Shown here in pieces: positions 8,869 to 18,133 of a stretch of 64,000 bases of DNA (position 1 is the first letter of the stretch; each line of letters begins with the position of its first letter). The notes under the pieces were generated by a model, which worked only from the letters and a program-made list of their open reading frames with translations, searched no databases and was not told the DNA's origin. A program made the position numbers and the translations under genes. The stretch is from Oscillospiraceae bacterium (GTDB taxonomy: Bacteria > Bacillota > Clostridia > Oscillospirales > Ruminococcaceae), in the NCBI GenBank assembly GCA_017847885.1, contig JAGAUA010000008.1:1-64000 (forward strand), given 5' to 3'.

Positions 8869-10290
8869 GTGGGCGGATTTTTTGGAGCTGCTTCAAAAAA
8901 TGACTGTATAAGCGACGTTTTTTTCGGTACTGACTATCATTCCCATCTCGGCACAAGGCGCGGCGGTCTGACTGCGTACTCCAAGGAGCTGGGCTTTCAG
9001 AGAAGTATTCACAGCATTGAAAATTCACCGTTCAGAACAAAATTTGAAAGCGACATCGAGGACATGAGGGGCAACCTTTGTATCGGCTGTATCAGCGATA
9101 CCGACCCCCAGCCTATTCTCCTGCGCTCGAAAATGGGCGTTTATGCCGTGTGCAATATCGGTATCATCAACAATGCCGAGCAGATAAGGAACGAATTTGT
9201 GGATAACTGCTTTACAAGCTTTGAGGCTATGAGCAGCGGAAAGGTCAATTCCAGCGCGCTTATCGGCGCTCTTATCTCACAGAAAAGCTCCTTTGCGGAG
9301 GGCATACGCTATGCCCAGGAAAAAATCGACGGAACTATGTCCCTGCTCATTCTGACCGAGGACGGCATCATCGCTGCAAGGGACAAGCGGGGCAGACTTC
9401 CCATTGTTATCGGCAGGCGGGAGGACGGCTACTGCGTTTCCTTTGAGTCGTTTGCTTTCCAGAAGCTGGGGTATGACACCTACCGGGAGCTTTTGCCCGG
9501 CGAGATAGTTAAGCTTACCGCCGACAGGGTTGAAGTCCTTGAAAAGGGCAGCGAGGATATGAAGATATGCACCTTCCTCTGGACCTATTACGGATACCCC
9601 AACTCGATATACGAGGGCGTGACCGTTGAGACCATGCGTACCCGAAACGGCGAAATTATGGCGGAGTACGACATCAAAAACGGCACTCTTCCCGATGTTG
9701 ACTATGTGTGCGGCGTACCCGACTCGGGCGTGCCACACGCGATTGGTTACGCAAACAGGAGCGGTATACCCTTTGCAAGACCGTTCATCAAGTATACCCC
9801 CACATGGCCGAGAAGCTTTATGCCTCAGAGCCAGAGCATGAGAAACAAGGTTGCGAAAATGAAGCTTATCCCCGTTCACGAGCTTATCGAGGGCAAGAAG
9901 CTTCTGTTTATCGACGACAGCATCGTCCGCGGCACGCAGATGCGCGAGACAGTTGAGTTCCTTTACGCAAACGGCGCGAAGGAAGTTCATATGCGTTCGG
10001 CTTGTCCGCCTATCATGTACGGCTGCAAGTACCTGAATTTCTCCAGAAGCAAATCCGAGCTGGAGCTGATAGCGCGCAAAATTATCGACGAGTTTGAGGG
10101 CGCGGAGGGCATCAAGCATATCAGCGAATACAGCGATTCCACAACAGAGCGCGGCAGAAGACTTAGAAATGAAATTTGCTCAAGACTAAAGCTGACGTCT
10201 CTCGAGTTCCAGTCTATTAAGGGTACGGTGGAGGCTGTTGGGCTTCCCGAGTGTAAGCTTTGCACCTACTGCTGGAGCGGAAAAGAATAA
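8869..10290 (+). CDS. purF: amidophosphoribosyltransferase-like protein lacking the catalytic cysteine
   Basis: 473 residues when started at GTG 8869, which has AAAGGGG 9 bases upstream; a TTG at 8860 touches the ribosome site and is less likely. The N terminus is then MGGFFGAASKNDC, where canonical PurF has Met-Cys-Gly-Ile-Val-Gly, so the glutaminase nucleophile is replaced by glycine. The rest follows the PurF plan: an Ntn-like domain with HLGTRRGG, then a phosphoribosyltransferase domain with the PRPP loop FIDDSIVRGTQ. C-terminal cysteines (CKLCTYC) may be structural. A related form in Bacteroides starts MGGFFG. It may use free ammonia, another amidotransferase, or serve a different role. 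Confidence 0.85.
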   Translation: MGGFFGAASKNDCISDVFFGTDYHSHLGTRRGGLTAYSKELGFQRSIHSIENSPFRTKFESDIEDMRGNLCIGCISDTDPQPILLRSKMGVYAVCNIGIINNAEQIRNEFVDNCFTSFEAMSSGKVNSSALIGALISQKSSFAEGIRYAQEKIDGTMSLLILTEDGIIAARDKRGRLPIVIGRREDGYCVSFESFAFQKLGYDTYRELLPGEIVKLTADRVEVLEKGSEDMKICTFLWTYYGYPNSIYEGVTVETMRTRNGEIMAEYDIKNGTLPDVDYVCGVPDSGVPHAIGYANRSGIPFARPFIKYTPTWPRSFMPQSQSMRNKVAKMKLIPVHELIEGKKLLFIDDSIVRGTQMRETVEFLYANGAKEVHMRSACPPIMYGCKYLNFSRSKSELELIARKIIDEFEGAEGIKHISEYSDSTTERGRRLRNEICSRLKLTSLEFQSIKGTVEAVGLPECKLCTYCWSGKE

Positions 10291-10317
10291 TCACAGATTT
10301 ACTGTCGGAGGTTTATA

Positions 10318-11352
10318 ATGAAAAGTTTTTCTGAAAGCTATAAGGAAGCCGGCGTTGACGTAACTGCCGGCTACAAGGCTGTTGAGCTTATGAAGGCGCA
10401 CGTTGCGCGCACTATGACAAACGGCGTACTTTCGGGAATAGGCGGCTTCGGCGGTCTGTTCGAGCTGGATATGACAGGTATCAAAAAGCCTGTTCTTGTA
10501 TCGGGCACCGACGGCGTTGGCACCAAAATCAAGATCGCATTTATCATGGACAGGCACAACACTGTGGGCATCGACTGCGTTGCAATGTGCGTGAACGATA
10601 TCATCTGCTGCGGCGCAAAGCCACAGTTCTTCCTTGACTATATCGCCTGCGGAAGAAATATTCCCGAGAAAATCGCGGAGATAGTTTCGGGCGTTGCGGA
10701 GGGCTGCGTTCAGGCAGGCTGCGCGCTTATCGGCGGCGAGACTGCGGAGCACCCCGGTCTTATGCCCGAGGAGGAGTACGACCTTGCAGGCTTCTCGGTG
10801 GGCATTGTTGACAAGGACAAGATCCTTGACCCGTCCACACAAAAGGCAGGCGACGTTATGATCGCAATTAAATCAAGCGGCGTACACTCAAACGGCTTCT
10901 CTCTCGTTAGAAAGGTGTTCACCGTAAACGAGCAGAACCTTGCAAGACACCAGTCCGACCTGGGTATGACCCTCGGCGAGTGTCTGCTTACACCTACAAG
11001 AATTTACGTTAAGGCTGTTATGTCCCTGCTTGACGCGGTAAAGGTGAAGTCCATAAGCCACATCACAGGCGGCGGCTTCTATGAGAACATTCCCCGTTCG
11101 CTTCCCGATGGACTTTCCGCAAAAATTTCAAGGGCGGACGTTCAGGTGCTTCCCATTTTCGACCTTATCGCAAAGACGGGCAAAATTCCCGAGCGCGATA
11201 TGTTCAACACCTTCAACATGGGCGTGGGAATGTGCGTTGTGGTTGACAAGAACGACGCGGACAAGGCTATCGCGGCTATCAAGGCGGCAGGCGAGGAAGC
11301 TTATGTGCTGGGCGAGCTTGTTGACAGCGACGAGGGCGTAATTATTTGCTAA
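10318..11352 (+). CDS. purM: AIR synthetase (phosphoribosylformylglycinamidine cyclo-ligase)
   Basis: 344 residues. It closes the imidazole ring of FGAM with ATP to give AIR. Conserved [28 protein letters not shown] and [12 protein letters not shown] motifs are present. The ATG at 10318 follows GGAGGT by a few bases and lies 27 bases after purF. A hairpin with a T run follows the stop before purN. Confidence 0.97.
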   Translation: MKSFSESYKEAGVDVTAGYKAVELMKAHVARTMTNGVLSGIGGFGGLFELDMTGIKKPVLVSGTDGVGTKIKIAFIMDRHNTVGIDCVAMCVNDIICCGAKPQFFLDYIACGRNIPEKIAEIVSGVAEGCVQAGCALIGGETAEHPGLMPEEEYDLAGFSVGIVDKDKILDPSTQKAGDVMIAIKSSGVHSNGFSLVRKVFTVNEQNLARHQSDLGMTLGECLLTPTRIYVKAVMSLLDAVKVKSISHITGGGFYENIPRSLPDGLSAKISRADVQVLPIFDLIAKTGKIPERDMFNTFNMGVGMCVVVDKNDADKAIAAIKAAGEEAYVLGELVDSDEGVIIC

Positions 11353-11359
11353 ACGAATT

Positions 11360-11392
11360 AAGGCTGTAAACTGTTTGCAGCCTTGATTTTTT
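11360..11392 (+). terminator. hairpin with T run between purM and purN
   Basis: AAGGCTG (11360-11366) pairs with CAGCCTT (11378-11384), with further A-T pairs inside, followed by GATTTTTT. It is a candidate partial terminator that would lower expression of the distal purine genes. Confidence 0.5.
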
Positions 11393-11408
11393 AAACGGAG
11401 ATGTTAAA

Positions 11409-12035
11409 ATGAAAAATATAGTTGTACTTGTTTCGGGCGGCGGAACCAATTTGCAGGCGCTTATCGACGCCGAAAAAAGGGGAGACATCAAGGGCGGAAA
11501 GATAACCTGCGTTATCTCCTCAAAGGCTGACGCTTACGCTCTGGAAAGGGCAAAGCAGAACGGCATTGCGACCCGTGTGCTGGTGCGGAGCGACTACGCC
11601 GACGTTCACGAATACAGCAATGCTATGCTTGCGGCGCTTAACGAGGAAAAGGCGGATTTGGTCGTATACGCAGGCTTTATGACGATTTTGGACGAAACTC
11701 TCTGCCGCGCTTATCCCAACAAGATGATAAACGTTCACCCTGCGCTTATCCCGTCTTTCTGCGGCAAGGGCTTTTACGGGCTTCACGTTCACGAGGCGGC
11801 GCTTGAAAAGGGCGTTAAGGTAACGGGCGCAACGGTGCATTTTGTTACCGAGGTATGCGACGGCGGACCGATAATTTTGCAGGATACCGTCCCCGTGCTG
11901 AACGGCGATACTCCCGAAATTCTCCAGCGGAGAGTCATGGAAAACGTGGAGTGGAAGATACTGCCCAAGGCGGTGTCGCTGTTCTGTCAGGACAAGATAC
12001 GGGTGGAGAACGGAAGGGCTGTCGTTGATGAATAA
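11409..12035 (+). CDS. purN: phosphoribosylglycinamide formyltransferase
   Basis: 208 residues. It transfers a formyl group from 10-formyl-THF to GAR. N-terminal VVLVSGGGTNLQALID and the catalytic region NVHPALIPSF, then GATVHFVTEVCDGGPII, match the family (catalytic Asn-His-Asp set). The start has ACGGAGAT upstream. Its 3' end overlaps the following acetyltransferase gene by 8 bases. Confidence 0.96.
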   Translation: MKNIVVLVSGGGTNLQALIDAEKRGDIKGGKITCVISSKADAYALERAKQNGIATRVLVRSDYADVHEYSNAMLAALNEEKADLVVYAGFMTILDETLCRAYPNKMINVHPALIPSFCGKGFYGLHVHEAALEKGVKVTGATVHFVTEVCDGGPIILQDTVPVLNGDTPEILQRRVMENVEWKILPKAVSLFCQDKIRVENGRAVVDE

Positions 12036-12513
12036 CGGGGCAGATTTTTCGTACCGTATCACGCTGCTCCGTGACCACCCCGAGCTTATCACGAAAGCTG
12101 CCGAGTGGTTCAGCAGCAAGTGGGGTATCCCGACACAAGCCTACATTGACAGCATGAACGCGGCTTCGGACGAAAAGGCTGTGCCTGCGTGGTATGTGGT
12201 TTTGAACGGCGAAAACGAAATCATCGCAGGTCTGGGCGTTATTGAAAATGATTTCCACAAGCGCCCCGACCTTGCGCCCAACATTTGCGCCGTTTATGTT
12301 GAGGAGGCGTACCGCAGGCACGGGCTTGCAAAAATGCTCCTTGACAGGGCGGCGGACGACCTTGCGCGGCAGGGTATAAATTCGGTTTATCTTATTACCA
12401 CACATGACAGCTTTTACGAAAAATGCGGCTGGAAATTTTACGGCATGGTTGAAGAAAACGACGGAAATATGATTAGAATGTACTGCCTTGAAAAAAAGGG
12501 GGACGATCAATGA
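12028..12513 (+). CDS. GNAT-family N-acetyltransferase
   Basis: 161 residues beginning MNNGADFSYRITLLRDHPEL. The acetyl-CoA loop is visible as VYVEEAYRRHGLAKMLLDRA (about 95-115), and the YEKCGWKFYGMVEEND end is typical of GNAT proteins. It overlaps purN by 8 bases and the next gene by ATGA, so it is translationally coupled within the purine cluster. The substrate cannot be read. No direct link to purine synthesis is evident. Confidence 0.85.
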   Translation: MNNGADFSYRITLLRDHPELITKAAEWFSSKWGIPTQAYIDSMNAASDEKAVPAWYVVLNGENEIIAGLGVIENDFHKRPDLAPNICAVYVEEAYRRHGLAKMLLDRAADDLARQGINSVYLITTHDSFYEKCGWKFYGMVEENDGNMIRMYCLEKKGDDQ

Positions 12514-13244
12514 ACGAGGAAAAATTTACGGGCAAAGCGGACGCTTATGACAAATACCGTCCCTCATATCCCGATTCGCTTGTGGATTGGCTGTATGAGC
12601 AGACGTCGGCGGAAACCGTTGCGGACATTGGCGCGGGAACGGGTATCTTCACAAAATGTCTTTCCGTAAAGCCGTGGAAAATCACCGCTGTCGAGCCAAA
12701 CGCCGATATGCTGGAAAAGCTTCGGGCAAATCTCCCCAATGCGGAAATTGTGAACGCTTCTGCGGAGGATACGGGCATTGCGGCACATTCGATTGACCTT
12801 GTTACAACGGCGCAAGCTTTTCATTGGTTTGACAGAGAAAAATTCAAAATTGAATGTCAAAGAATTTTTTCGTCTAAAGGTCGGCTTGCCGTGATATGGA
12901 ACGATAGGATAACCGACACCGATTTCATGAGAGAGCGTGACAAGTTATGCATAAAATACTGCGGGAAGTGTCATGTAGGTGGGTCGGACGGTCCAACAGA
13001 AGGCGATCACTTTCTTCGGAATGAATATTTTTCTGAAATGAAATTTTTCTGCACGGATAATGTAATAAATATGGATGAGGAAAGATTTCTTGGCGATATG
13101 CTTTCACACTCCTATTCGCTGAAAGAGGGCGACGAGAATTACGAAAAGTTTGTTGATGAAATGCGCAATGCATTTTTGAAATATCAGCGGAACGGTACGG
13201 TCGAAGTACCATATAAAACAACTTGCTATTTAGGAAAATTTTAG
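12510..13244 (+). CDS. class I SAM-dependent methyltransferase
   Basis: 244 residues. Motif I is VADIGAGTGIFTK (about residues 36-48), followed by an acidic residue in AVEPNADML and DLVTTAQAFHWFD, the pattern of methyltransferase type-11/SmtA-like enzymes. It overlaps the GNAT gene by four bases (ATGA) and precedes purO by 12 bases. The substrate is unknown. From about 12840 onwards the gene is AT-richer than the flanking purine genes, so the GNAT-methyltransferase pair may be a later insertion. Confidence 0.85.
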   Translation: MNEEKFTGKADAYDKYRPSYPDSLVDWLYEQTSAETVADIGAGTGIFTKCLSVKPWKITAVEPNADMLEKLRANLPNAEIVNASAEDTGIAAHSIDLVTTAQAFHWFDREKFKIECQRIFSSKGRLAVIWNDRITDTDFMRERDKLCIKYCGKCHVGGSDGPTEGDHFLRNEYFSEMKFFCTDNVINMDEERFLGDMLSHSYSLKEGDENYEKFVDEMRNAFLKYQRNGTVEVPYKTTCYLGKF

Positions 13245-13256
13245 GGAGGAATAAAA

Positions 13257-13973
13257 ATGATAACAAAAACTATCGCAGACGAGCTTAACAGCTTGGAGTA
13301 CCACGGCAGAGGAATTATGATAGGCAAGTCCGCCGACGGCAAGAAGGCTGTTACCGCTTATTTCATCATGGGCAGAAGCGAAAACAGCCGCAACCGCGTG
13401 TTTGTGGAGGACGGCGAGGGTATCAGAACTCAGGCGTTTGACCCGTCCAAAATGGTTGACCCACACCTTATTATCTACGCGCCCGTTCGCGTCCTCGGCA
13501 ACAAAACTATCGTCACAAACGGCGACCAGACCGATACTATTTACGAGCTTATGGACAAGCAGATGACCTTTGAGCAGGCTCTCCGCACCCGTGAGTTTGA
13601 GGACGACGCTCCCAACTTTACGCCGAGAATTTCGGGCATTATCCACCTTGAGGGCGGCGAGATGAACTATGCAATGTCTATCCTCAAGAGCGCGGACGGC
13701 GACGGCTCTTCCTGCCAGCGCTACACCTACGCTTACAGCAACCCCATTTGCGGCAAGGCTAAGTTTATCCACACCTACAATGCGGCAGGGAATCCCCTTC
13801 CCAGCTTTGAGGGCGAGCCGAAAACCGTTGAGCTTCCCGACGTTTCCATCGACGAGCTGACAGACCTTATCTGGAAAAACCTCAACGAGGACAACAAGGT
13901 ATCCCTTTTTGTGCGCTACATCGACATCGAATCGGGCAAGTACGAAAGCAGAATCGTAAACAAAAATAAATAA
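13257..13973 (+). CDS. purO: archaeal-type IMP cyclohydrolase (PurO)
   Basis: 238 residues. It cyclises FAICAR to IMP, the last step of purine synthesis. The pattern GRGIMIGKSADG, MGRSENSRNRVF, TIVTNGDQTDTI and PRISGIIHLEGGE matches the PurO family first described in methanogens, not the PurH cyclohydrolase domain. The ATG at 13257 follows GGGAGGA. The next gene is an AICAR transformylase lacking the cyclohydrolase domain, which supports the assignment: the two together replace bifunctional PurH. It is slightly longer than the roughly 200-residue archaeal enzyme. Confidence 0.85.
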   Translation: MITKTIADELNSLEYHGRGIMIGKSADGKKAVTAYFIMGRSENSRNRVFVEDGEGIRTQAFDPSKMVDPHLIIYAPVRVLGNKTIVTNGDQTDTIYELMDKQMTFEQALRTREFEDDAPNFTPRISGIIHLEGGEMNYAMSILKSADGDGSSCQRYTYAYSNPICGKAKFIHTYNAAGNPLPSFEGEPKTVELPDVSIDELTDLIWKNLNEDNKVSLFVRYIDIESGKYESRIVNKNK

Positions 13974-13990
13974 TTCAGGAGGAATTTAAA

Positions 13991-15169
13991 ATGAACGAAA
14001 TGCAGCTTAAATACGGATGCAACCCCAATCAGAAGCCGTCCAGAATTTTTATGGCGGACGGCAGCGAGCTTCCCATTGAGGTACTCAACGGCAAGCCCGG
14101 CTATATCAACCTGCTTGACGCTTTCAACGGCTGGCAGCTTGTTAAGGAGCTGAAAAAGGCAACGGGACTTTGCGCGGCGACCTCCTTCAAGCACGTTTCC
14201 CCCGCAGGCGCAGCTGTAGGTCAGCCCCTTTCCGACACGCTGAAAAAGATTTATTGGGTGGACGACCTCGGCGAGCTTTCACCTCTGGCTTGCGCATACG
14301 CAAGAGCAAGAGGCGCGGACAGAATGTCCTCCTACGGCGACTTTATCGCACTTTCCGATGTGTGCGACGCTTGCACCGCAAAGATGATTCACCGCGAGGT
14401 TTCCGACGGCGTTATCGCTCCCGGCTATACCGACGAGGCGCTGGAGATACTCAAGTCCAAGAGAAAGGGCACCTACAACATCATCAAGATAGACGAAAGC
14501 TATGTTCCTGCCGAAATCGAGACAAAGCAGGTTTACGGCGTTACCTTTGAGCAGGGCAGAAACGAGCTTGTTATCGACGACGAGCTTTTCGGCAACATTG
14601 TTACCGACAACAAGAACATTCCCGACGACAAAAAGCGCGACCTTATCATCTCGCTCATCACCCTCAAATATACACAGTCCAACTCCGTTTGCTACGTTAA
14701 GGACGGTCAGGCTATCGGTATCGGCGCGGGTCAGCAGTCCAGAATCCACTGCACACGCCTTGCCGGTCAGAAGGCTGACAACTGGTGGCTCAGACAGTGT
14801 CCCAAGGTTATGGAGCTTCCCTTTAAGGAGGACGTAAGACGTGCCGACAGAGACAACGCAATCGACGTTTACATCGGCGACGAGTACGAGGACGTTCTCC
14901 GCGACGGCGAGTGGGAGAAGGTATTCACAAGAAAGCCCGAAGTCTTCACCCGTGAGGAAAAGAAAGCATGGCTTGCAAAGAATACCGACGTATGCCTTGG
15001 CTCGGACGCGTTCTTCCCCTTCGGCGACAACATCGAGCGCGCACACAAGTCGGGCGTTGAGTACATCGCACAGCCCGGCGGCTCTATCCGTGACGACAAC
15101 GTTATCGAGACCTGCAACAAGTACAACATCGCAATGGCGTTCACGGGAATTCGTTTGTTCCACCACTGA
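13991..15169 (+). CDS. purH: stand-alone AICAR formyltransferase
   Basis: 392 residues. It covers only the AICAR transformylase part of PurH and lacks the N-terminal MGS-like cyclohydrolase domain. The catalytic Lys-His pair is in SFKHVSPAGAA (about residues 58-68). NSVCYVKDGQAIGIGAGQQSRIHC and the end FPFGDNIERA...GGSIRDD are characteristic. Start ATG 13991 follows AGGAGG. It makes FAICAR from AICAR and 10-formyl-THF, which the adjacent PurO would convert to IMP. Confidence 0.93.
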   Translation: MNEMQLKYGCNPNQKPSRIFMADGSELPIEVLNGKPGYINLLDAFNGWQLVKELKKATGLCAATSFKHVSPAGAAVGQPLSDTLKKIYWVDDLGELSPLACAYARARGADRMSSYGDFIALSDVCDACTAKMIHREVSDGVIAPGYTDEALEILKSKRKGTYNIIKIDESYVPAEIETKQVYGVTFEQGRNELVIDDELFGNIVTDNKNIPDDKKRDLIISLITLKYTQSNSVCYVKDGQAIGIGAGQQSRIHCTRLAGQKADNWWLRQCPKVMELPFKEDVRRADRDNAIDVYIGDEYEDVLRDGEWEKVFTRKPEVFTREEKKAWLAKNTDVCLGSDAFFPFGDNIERAHKSGVEYIAQPGGSIRDDNVIETCNKYNIAMAFTGIRLFHH

Positions 15170-15208
15170 TTTTTTAATTCGGAATTATGAATTCGGAATT
15201 CGGAATTA

Positions 15209-15259
15209 AAACGAAAGCTAAAGCTTTCGTTTCCGAGTTTTTTCGCTTTGCGAAAAAAC
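15209..15259. repeat. two perfect hairpins after purH
   Basis: AAACGAAAGCT (15209-15219) pairs with 15222-15232, and GTTTTTTCGC (15237-15246) with GCGAAAAAAC (15250-15259). Each loop is 2-3 bases. GAATTCGGAATT-like repeats lie just upstream. They may terminate purH transcription or be simple palindromic repeats. Confidence 0.5.
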
Positions 15260-15291
15260 ATCGGGGGTTGTCGGGGTTAACTATTTGGTTG

Positions 15292-15420
15292 TTTTGTAGG
15301 GGCGGATAATATCCGCCCGTGCAAATGACATTTTACGCAAAATAATGTGTAGGGGACGGGTCTCCCGTCCCGTTAGTGAATAATGAATAGTTTTGTAGGG
15401 GCGGATAATATCCGCCCGTA
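15292..15420. repeat. cluster of palindromic intergenic repeats
   Basis: Two copies of TTTTGTAGGGGCGGATAATATCCGCCCGT (starts near 15292 and 15391), one TGTAGGGGACGGGTCTCCCGTCCC unit (about 15348-15371) and a short GTGAATAATGAATAG tract. They are the same modules as at 148, 33213, 48333 and 55285. Confidence 0.85.
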
Positions 15421-15454
15421 ACATACGGTTATACATTTGAAAGGGGCAGCAGCT

Positions 15455-15967
15455 ATGACTCCGAAATCGGTCAGAACGGCGGCGATAGTTTCGCAGGTGT
15501 TGCTTATTGCATGGGCAGCATTTTCAATTGCGGCAAGCATTTTTCAGGATAATTTACTGGCGCTTTTCGGTATTCCGACAAGTATGATCGAAAATACCGA
15601 GAAAGCTTCGTCATGGGCAGTCATTGCCATGTGTGTGGCAAACCTGCTGCTGACCGCGGCAAATGTGCTTATCTGTAACGGCAAGGGCGTTCACTCTCCA
15701 ATTATTATGTCGGCGGTCACTACGGGTCTGCTGCCTGTTGCTGTAGCTTATCTTAATGTTTTGCAGCTTCAGATAATCGCTCGTTTGCGCGGGTCAGAGG
15801 CTTTTGCTCGCATGAGTGCTTACAACCAAGTGGTTGCATTTTTGTCGTATCTGCTTTACGCAGGTGCAATAATTACGATTGCCGCGTCGGCGGTTTACGC
15901 ATATGCAAAAATGCAGGACAAAAACGGCGCAGACGAGTTGCCCCAAGAATTAAACACAAAGGAATGA
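15455..15967 (+). CDS. four-helix membrane protein of unknown function
   Basis: 170 residues beginning MTPKSVRTAAIVSQ. The ATG at 15455 is preceded by GAAAGGGG; an in-frame TTG at 15437 sits on the ribosome site itself. Four hydrophobic segments at about 9-30, 46-68, 76-97 and 125-148 suggest a small polytopic membrane protein with a short charged C-terminal tail. It overlaps or abuts the lipoprotein gene, so the two are probably expressed together. No family recognised. Confidence 0.75.
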   Translation: MTPKSVRTAAIVSQVLLIAWAAFSIAASIFQDNLLALFGIPTSMIENTEKASSWAVIAMCVANLLLTAANVLICNGKGVHSPIIMSAVTTGLLPVAVAYLNVLQLQIIARLRGSEAFARMSAYNQVVAFLSYLLYAGAIITIAASAVYAYAKMQDKNGADELPQELNTKE

Positions 15968-15972
15968 ACACA

Positions 15973-16701
15973 ATGAAGAAATTACTTATTGCCGCAATGT
16001 CGGTGCTTATCATTACGGCTTTTTCAGCCTGCGGAAACAGCACCTCTACGGAGGAAACAACGCCCGAGACAACAGCAGAGACATCAGCTGAAACTGCTGC
16101 GGCGGAGACTCCTGCCGAGACTGAAGCTGAAACCGAAACGGAAGCCGAAACGGTAAGCGAGACCGAAGCCGCGGCGGAACAGGCTGAAAATATCTATCGG
16201 GGAAAGGGCTATACAATTGAAGTTGACCCTAAGGTATGGATGGATTTTTCTTCTTATGTTGAAGAAATAAGCAATCATGTCGACGATGTTGATTTGGGTG
16301 TTGATATTACCTCGGAAGACGTTCAGAACATGAATGACGGAATGTTTATGTATATTTCCGATACAGGCGTGAATTTCAATGTTGTTTGCACTGACATCGG
16401 CGAAATCGGCAGCAGCCTTGATATGTCGCTTTACGGAGAAATGATGAAATCTCAGTATGAACAGGTAAACGGCTGCACATATCTCGGAGACGAGATAATC
16501 AAGGTAAACGGCTGCGACTGCTTGAGGGTCGATGTTCAGATGTCAGCAGAAGTGTTCGGTGCTGATTTGAAAATGAGCCAGTATATGCTTATTAACGGAA
16601 CAACGCAGTATGTTATAACCTATACTGCGGGCATAGGCAGCTATGATTCGGGACTTGCCGATTTTGAAACGGTGCTTGATTCGTTTGCATTTACAGAATA
16701 A
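15973..16701 (+). CDS. secreted lipoprotein with acidic Thr/Glu linker
   Basis: 242 residues from ATG 15973, which has AAAGGA 9 bases upstream; ATG 15964 (overlapping the previous stop as ATGA) is an alternative. Signal peptide MKKLLIAAMSVLIITA ends in a lipobox FSAC. An extended Glu/Thr/Ala linker of about 50 residues follows, then a globular domain of about 170 residues. It is predicted to be attached to the outer face of the membrane. The globular part is not recognised. The linker style resembles that of the surface protein at 40969-41685. Confidence 0.8.
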   Translation: MKKLLIAAMSVLIITAFSACGNSTSTEETTPETTAETSAETAAAETPAETEAETETEAETVSETEAAAEQAENIYRGKGYTIEVDPKVWMDFSSYVEEISNHVDDVDLGVDITSEDVQNMNDGMFMYISDTGVNFNVVCTDIGEIGSSLDMSLYGEMMKSQYEQVNGCTYLGDEIIKVNGCDCLRVDVQMSAEVFGADLKMSQYMLINGTTQYVITYTAGIGSYDSGLADFETVLDSFAFTE

Positions 16702-16725
16702 AAGTACGATTAAGGAGATTTTTAC

Positions 16726-18006
<1,281 letters not shown>

Positions 18007-18012
18007 AGCAAT

Positions 18013-18046
18013 AACCCGGGAAGAACGGCTCTTCCCGGGTTTTGTT
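18013..18046 (+). terminator. terminator of the purine cluster
   Basis: A 12-bp perfect stem (AACCCGGGAAGA 18013-18024 with 18030-18041) with a 5-base loop, followed by TTTGTTGTT. Confidence 0.85.
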
Positions 18047-18049
18047 GTT

Positions 18050-18124
18050 GAATAGGGCGGATATGGAATCCGCCCCTACAAAATTATTCACTTTTCACTA
18101 TTCACCATTCAATTTTCACTAACG
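18050..18124. repeat. palindromic repeat plus inverted heptamer tract
   Basis: GGGCGGATATGGAATCCGCCCCTACAAAA (about 18055-18083) followed by heptamers read on the minus strand (TTCACTATTCACC...). It is the reverse orientation of the composite unit seen elsewhere and lies between convergent purD and metH. Confidence 0.8.
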
Positions 18125-18133
18125 GTTAAAGCG

